From contig CAJUQB010000135.1 in NCBI GenBank assembly GCA_910588285.1, forward strand, positions 2,702-10,293: a stretch of DNA of 7,592 bases, in the 5' to 3' direction. A model generated the notes under the pieces. That model searched no databases and had not been told where the DNA came from. It saw nothing but the letters and a program-made list of their open reading frames with translations. A program made the translations under genes and the position numbers. The stretch is from an uncultured Lachnospiraceae bacterium. GTDB lineage: Bacteria; Bacillota; Clostridia; Lachnospirales; Lachnospiraceae. This document shows, one piece after another, positions 5,385-7,592 of the stretch; position 1 is the stretch's first letter; every line of letters begins with the position of its first letter.

Positions 5385-5813
5385 CTACAGATATTCCCTA
5401 ATCGTAAGCTTTGTCTGTTCTCCAACCTTTTCACTCTCAAGTTCGTACATATTCTCTTTCGTAACAAAGAGATTCTTAGGATTCCTTCCGATAATCAAAT
5501 ATTGATTTTTGTCATCAACAGAAATATATTTCCTTATTTCATCATCCAGCAAAATATCAGCATTGTCAATTACGATCAGCTTTCCTTCCGCCTGGAAGAT
5601 CATTTCCTTGATATTTTTCTGGTAATCCAGGTAATTCAGACACAGGAGCTTGGGGTTCATAGCCATACATTCTCTGATAAATGAGAATACCATAGTCCTT
5701 CCTGTACCTGAATCTCCCATCAGAAGCGTTATATTATTTTTAAAAGCAAGGTCCACACGAAAAGAAGCATGAACCGTTGAAAAATGTTCCATCACTATAG
5801 GCTTACTTTTCAT
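5385..5813 (-). CDS. Small P-loop NTPase-like protein, unusual Walker A
   Basis: The 142-residue protein has a Walker A-like GDSGTGRT at 33-40, where Arg replaces the usual catalytic Lys, and a Walker B-like KLIVIDNAD at 78-86. A strand ending in GRNP at about 104-112 resembles a sensor region. It is shorter than normal AAA+ proteins and has no lid domain that I recognise. It may be a degenerate NTP-binding protein or an NTPase that uses Arg. A 91-nt gap separates it from the PRTase gene, with a CCGAA/TTCGG hairpin but no obvious promoter or T-run, so the genes may share a transcript. The IS lies 39 bp upstream and has probably replaced its original promoter. Membership in the retron is possible but unproven; I do not recognise the family. 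Confidence 0.72.
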   Translation of the reverse strand: MKSKPIVMEHFSTVHASFRVDLAFKNNITLLMGDSGTGRTMVFSFIRECMAMNPKLLCLNYLDYQKNIKEMIFQAEGKLIVIDNADILLDDEIRKYISVDDKNQYLIIGRNPKNLFVTKENMYELESEKVGEQTKLTIREYL

Positions 5814-5852
5814 TTTTCCACCATTCCTTTAACTTGAATTCTCCACCCTATT

Positions 5853-5865
5853 TGGTAACTACATT
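5853..5865 (+). repeat. Left terminal inverted repeat of the IS
   Basis: TGGTAACTACATT matches the complement of 7442-7454 at all 13 positions. It is the inner boundary of the 39-bp gap before the small NTPase gene. Confidence 0.75.
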
Positions 5866-7424
5866 TAATCCTTTGAACCGATTGTTATGCCATAGTTAGG
5901 CTTGGGTTTATTTCCAGATGTATCAAAGGATGTTGGGTATTTAATTTTAAACTTGTTGTAGTATTGTGTGGCTCCGCTCTGCCCTTCGTTCGTCACAATC
6001 CGGCTGGCATATACAATACATTTTTGATTCCTAAGCCCCATAAACATCTCTTCGCTTTTTTCAAAAGAAGAATGCATTTTCTTCTGAATGTAAAGATTTA
6101 TAGTAGTCGCTATCTGACTTAGGAGCATATGCCCCAATACTCTCTGTTCCTTGTGGACGCGAAGAGGGGTCAACCTGGAAATACCTTTGCTGACATCAAA
6201 ATACTGCTCCACCAGCTGCCGCGTATAGTATACGGTCAAAATATCATCCGGCTGGTACGGGAGTGACGAAATAATTACGAATAAACCTGATGTTTCAAAA
6301 AGCTTATGCATTTCACACTCGCTTTTCCTTTTCTTGTGGGAATATTTGATCGCTTTGTGGTTTTCGTCGCCTGATGCATCGACATCGTAACATAAATATG
6401 CATATGCCGTATGTTTGTCAACCGGGCATTCCACCTGCTTTGCATAAACGTAACGCCCGTTAAATTCAACCAGGTTTTCGGAACGCTTTAAACCGTCCAG
6501 CCCTTTAGCCAGAACACTGTTGTAGATATCCTTGTTCTTTTCGGGAAGACGTGCAACAAATTCTATACCAGCCGAAAAAAGAGATTTCATATTTTCCAAG
6601 GACACATATCCGGCATCAAGCATGGCCAGATCAGTTTGTACATCATACTCGGCAAGGGTGGTTATTGTGGTAGATAAAGTTGTTACGTCGACAATGTTTC
6701 CGGGAACAGCGCGGAACATAATAGGGTACCCGCTGTCCCGTTGTATTGCGGTGACCATCCTGGCTTCATTGCTGATTTTGCCGTTGTGGTTACTAATCTG
6801 CGTCATATTCATTTTTATGGAATTAGGCAGGCCTGTACTGTCGATGATTATGGCAGGGTCATCGCAGACATACTCCTTCAGCCACTTTATGTGGGCTTTG
6901 AAATAAGAGCGGCGTATCTCTTCCCTTCCAAGCTCATCAAGCAATCTGCTGATTCGCTGGGAATGTATATCTGCTTCCGGGTAAAGAACATTTGCGAAAC
7001 TGCCATCGTACCATGTATTAGCGTGTGAATTGGCTTTATCGGATAAAATATAGTACTCTGCCATAGCCCAGAGAGTATCCTTATTTTGATAGCTGATGCT
7101 TTCCAGAACCTCGTCATAATGCATAATCCTGATCAGGGAATCTATAAAATATGAATCACCAAAATCAAGTATCAGGTTTGTTTTTTTTCGATGGTCGTTT
7201 TTCAGATTGCCCTGAAATGTGGGAGCCGCCTCACCATAGGTGCCCGTAATGGCATCATATGTAAACACACCGCGTTCTTTGTTAAAGAATACATTGTTTT
7301 CCTTGTCGACAACACGGCCAAGATAAATGGCATTGCGCTTTTTTACATGGCCATTTTCGCGGTACGATTCACCCGGTACTTTGGCATATGTATAATTGCC
7401 CTTTTTCTGATATGACAGCTGCAT
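5865..7424 (-). CDS. IS1634-family DDE transposase (IS4 superfamily)
   Basis: The intact 519-residue protein catalyses IS transposition. DDE residues, numbered from the chosen ATG, are D195 in IIIDSTGLPN, D270 in AMLDAGYVS and E406 in the C-terminal signature. That signature fits the IS4-superfamily pattern Y-(2)-R-(3)-E-(6)-K exactly: YYTRQLVEQYFDVSK, with Y399, R402, E406 and K413. The N-terminal 60 residues, starting MQLSYQKKGNYTYA, resemble IS1634 transposases I know. An upstream GTG at 7433 would add three residues, but the ATG at 7424 is preferred because GAGAGGTGG lies 5 nt before it. A strong promoter outside the right repeat drives it. No frameshift or stop is present, so the copy may be active. 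Confidence 0.94.
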   Translation of the reverse strand: MQLSYQKKGNYTYAKVPGESYRENGHVKKRNAIYLGRVVDKENNVFFNKERGVFTYDAITGTYGEAAPTFQGNLKNDHRKKTNLILDFGDSYFIDSLIRIMHYDEVLESISYQNKDTLWAMAEYYILSDKANSHANTWYDGSFANVLYPEADIHSQRISRLLDELGREEIRRSYFKAHIKWLKEYVCDDPAIIIDSTGLPNSIKMNMTQISNHNGKISNEARMVTAIQRDSGYPIMFRAVPGNIVDVTTLSTTITTLAEYDVQTDLAMLDAGYVSLENMKSLFSAGIEFVARLPEKNKDIYNSVLAKGLDGLKRSENLVEFNGRYVYAKQVECPVDKHTAYAYLCYDVDASGDENHKAIKYSHKKRKSECEMHKLFETSGLFVIISSLPYQPDDILTVYYTRQLVEQYFDVSKGISRLTPLRVHKEQRVLGHMLLSQIATTINLYIQKKMHSSFEKSEEMFMGLRNQKCIVYASRIVTNEGQSGATQYYNKFKIKYPTSFDTSGNKPKPNYGITIGSKD

Positions 7425-7441
7425 ATATACCACCTCTCCAT

Positions 7442-7454
7442 AATGTAGTTACCA
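7442..7454 (-). repeat. Right terminal inverted repeat of the IS
   Basis: AATGTAGTTACCA is the exact complement of the left repeat. A further copy of its core, TAACTACATT, follows at 7467-7476 in opposite orientation, making a 10-bp inverted repeat with a 15-bp spacer. Confidence 0.72.
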
Positions 7455-7462
7455 TTTATAAC

Positions 7463-7502
7463 ATTATAACTACATTGTACCAGATTTGGAAATAAATGTA
7501 AA
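7463..7502 (-). promoter_or_regulatory. Promoter of the transposase gene
   Basis: On the minus strand a -35 TTTACA (7502-7497) is separated by 17 bp from -10 TACAAT (7479-7474), both 5 of 6 to consensus. A second perfect hexamer TATAAT lies at 7468-7463 and might serve as an alternative -10. By the repeat-defined border this promoter sits just outside the IS, so either the element inserted next to a resident promoter or its real right end is further out. Confidence 0.72.
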
Positions 7503-7592
7503 TGTATTATGCTGGAAATACCGCATAAAATAAGGCTTTTGTTACTGTTCACTCCCCCCCTCTAAATCATTGTGAAAAGTGCTGAAAATTAT
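7503..7592. other. Right-hand flank without a recognisable gene
   Basis: AT-rich sequence with a run of eight C just before 7561 (G on the minus strand). I found no open frame with a ribosome binding site, no convincing terminator and no RNA gene. The original upstream neighbour of the small NTPase gene lies beyond the window. Confidence 0.5.

Larger units (their letters stand above)
5853..7454 (-). mobile_element. IS1634-like insertion sequence
   Basis: The element is 1602 bp between the 13-bp perfect terminal inverted repeats TGGTAACTACATT (5853-5865) and its complement (7442-7454). It carries one intact transposase reading leftward whose stop codon begins on the last base of the left repeat. 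No target-site duplication is visible directly outside the repeats (CTATT on the left, TTTAT on the right). The true ends could therefore differ by some bases, or the flanks have been rearranged. Confidence 0.75.

Noticed and set aside
5848..7459. Target-site duplication around the IS
   Set aside because: The bases directly outside the two repeats (CTATT and TTTAT) do not match, and no longer direct repeat was found nearby.
1..7592. CRISPR array, tRNA or rRNA genes
   Set aside because: No regularly spaced direct repeats and no cloverleaf or rRNA-like stretch were seen on either strand.

Overview
The window looks like a piece of a Firmicutes chromosome, most likely a gut Lachnospiraceae (Clostridia) species. 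Pointers are the sigma-A style promoters with 17-bp spacers, the AGGAGG-type ribosome binding sites, the BlaI/BlaR1 pair, a DUF4180 gene, and the AT-cored hairpin repeats in the intergenic spaces. No marker gene fixes the genus. Every gene I accept lies on the minus strand, so the window is best read from high to low coordinates.

Layout in the direction of transcription. (1) 7592-7455: about 140 bp without a gene, holding a strong promoter. (2) 7454-5853: an IS1634-like insertion sequence with one intact DDE transposase. (3) 5813-5385: a small P-loop NTPase gene that starts only 39 bp beyond the IS end. (4) 5293-3656: the accessory part of a retron, namely a phosphoribosyltransferase-like gene and a winged-helix gene coupled by an ATGA overlap, followed by a structured msr-msd RNA at about 3929-3770. 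(5) 3655-2669: the retron reverse transcriptase. (6) 2508-2140: a DUF4180 gene with its own near-consensus promoter and an excellent terminator. (7) 2091-1907: a hairpin-dense intergenic stretch with terminators in both directions and one copy of a 34-bp hairpin repeat; the second copy lies between the retron RNA and its RT. (8) 1867-1: a BlaI-type repressor and a BlaR1-type M56 metalloprotease sensor, with two operator-like sites on the promoter. blaR1 runs off the left edge.

The main system is the retron. The RT carries the retron hallmarks NAxxH, YADD and VTG. Upstream of it the DNA can be folded by hand into a retron RNA: a 12-bp a1/a2 pairing, a TAGC branch-guanosine context, a short msr hairpin and a 19-position msd stem. 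An extended -10 promoter would start transcription exactly at a1. The PRTase-like protein is the probable toxic effector and the winged-helix protein its partner, which matches my recollection of the PRTase plus winged-helix (type III) retron class. In the known model the RT-msDNA complex holds the effector in check and phage interference releases it; for this locus that is inference. Whether the small NTPase belongs to the system is open.
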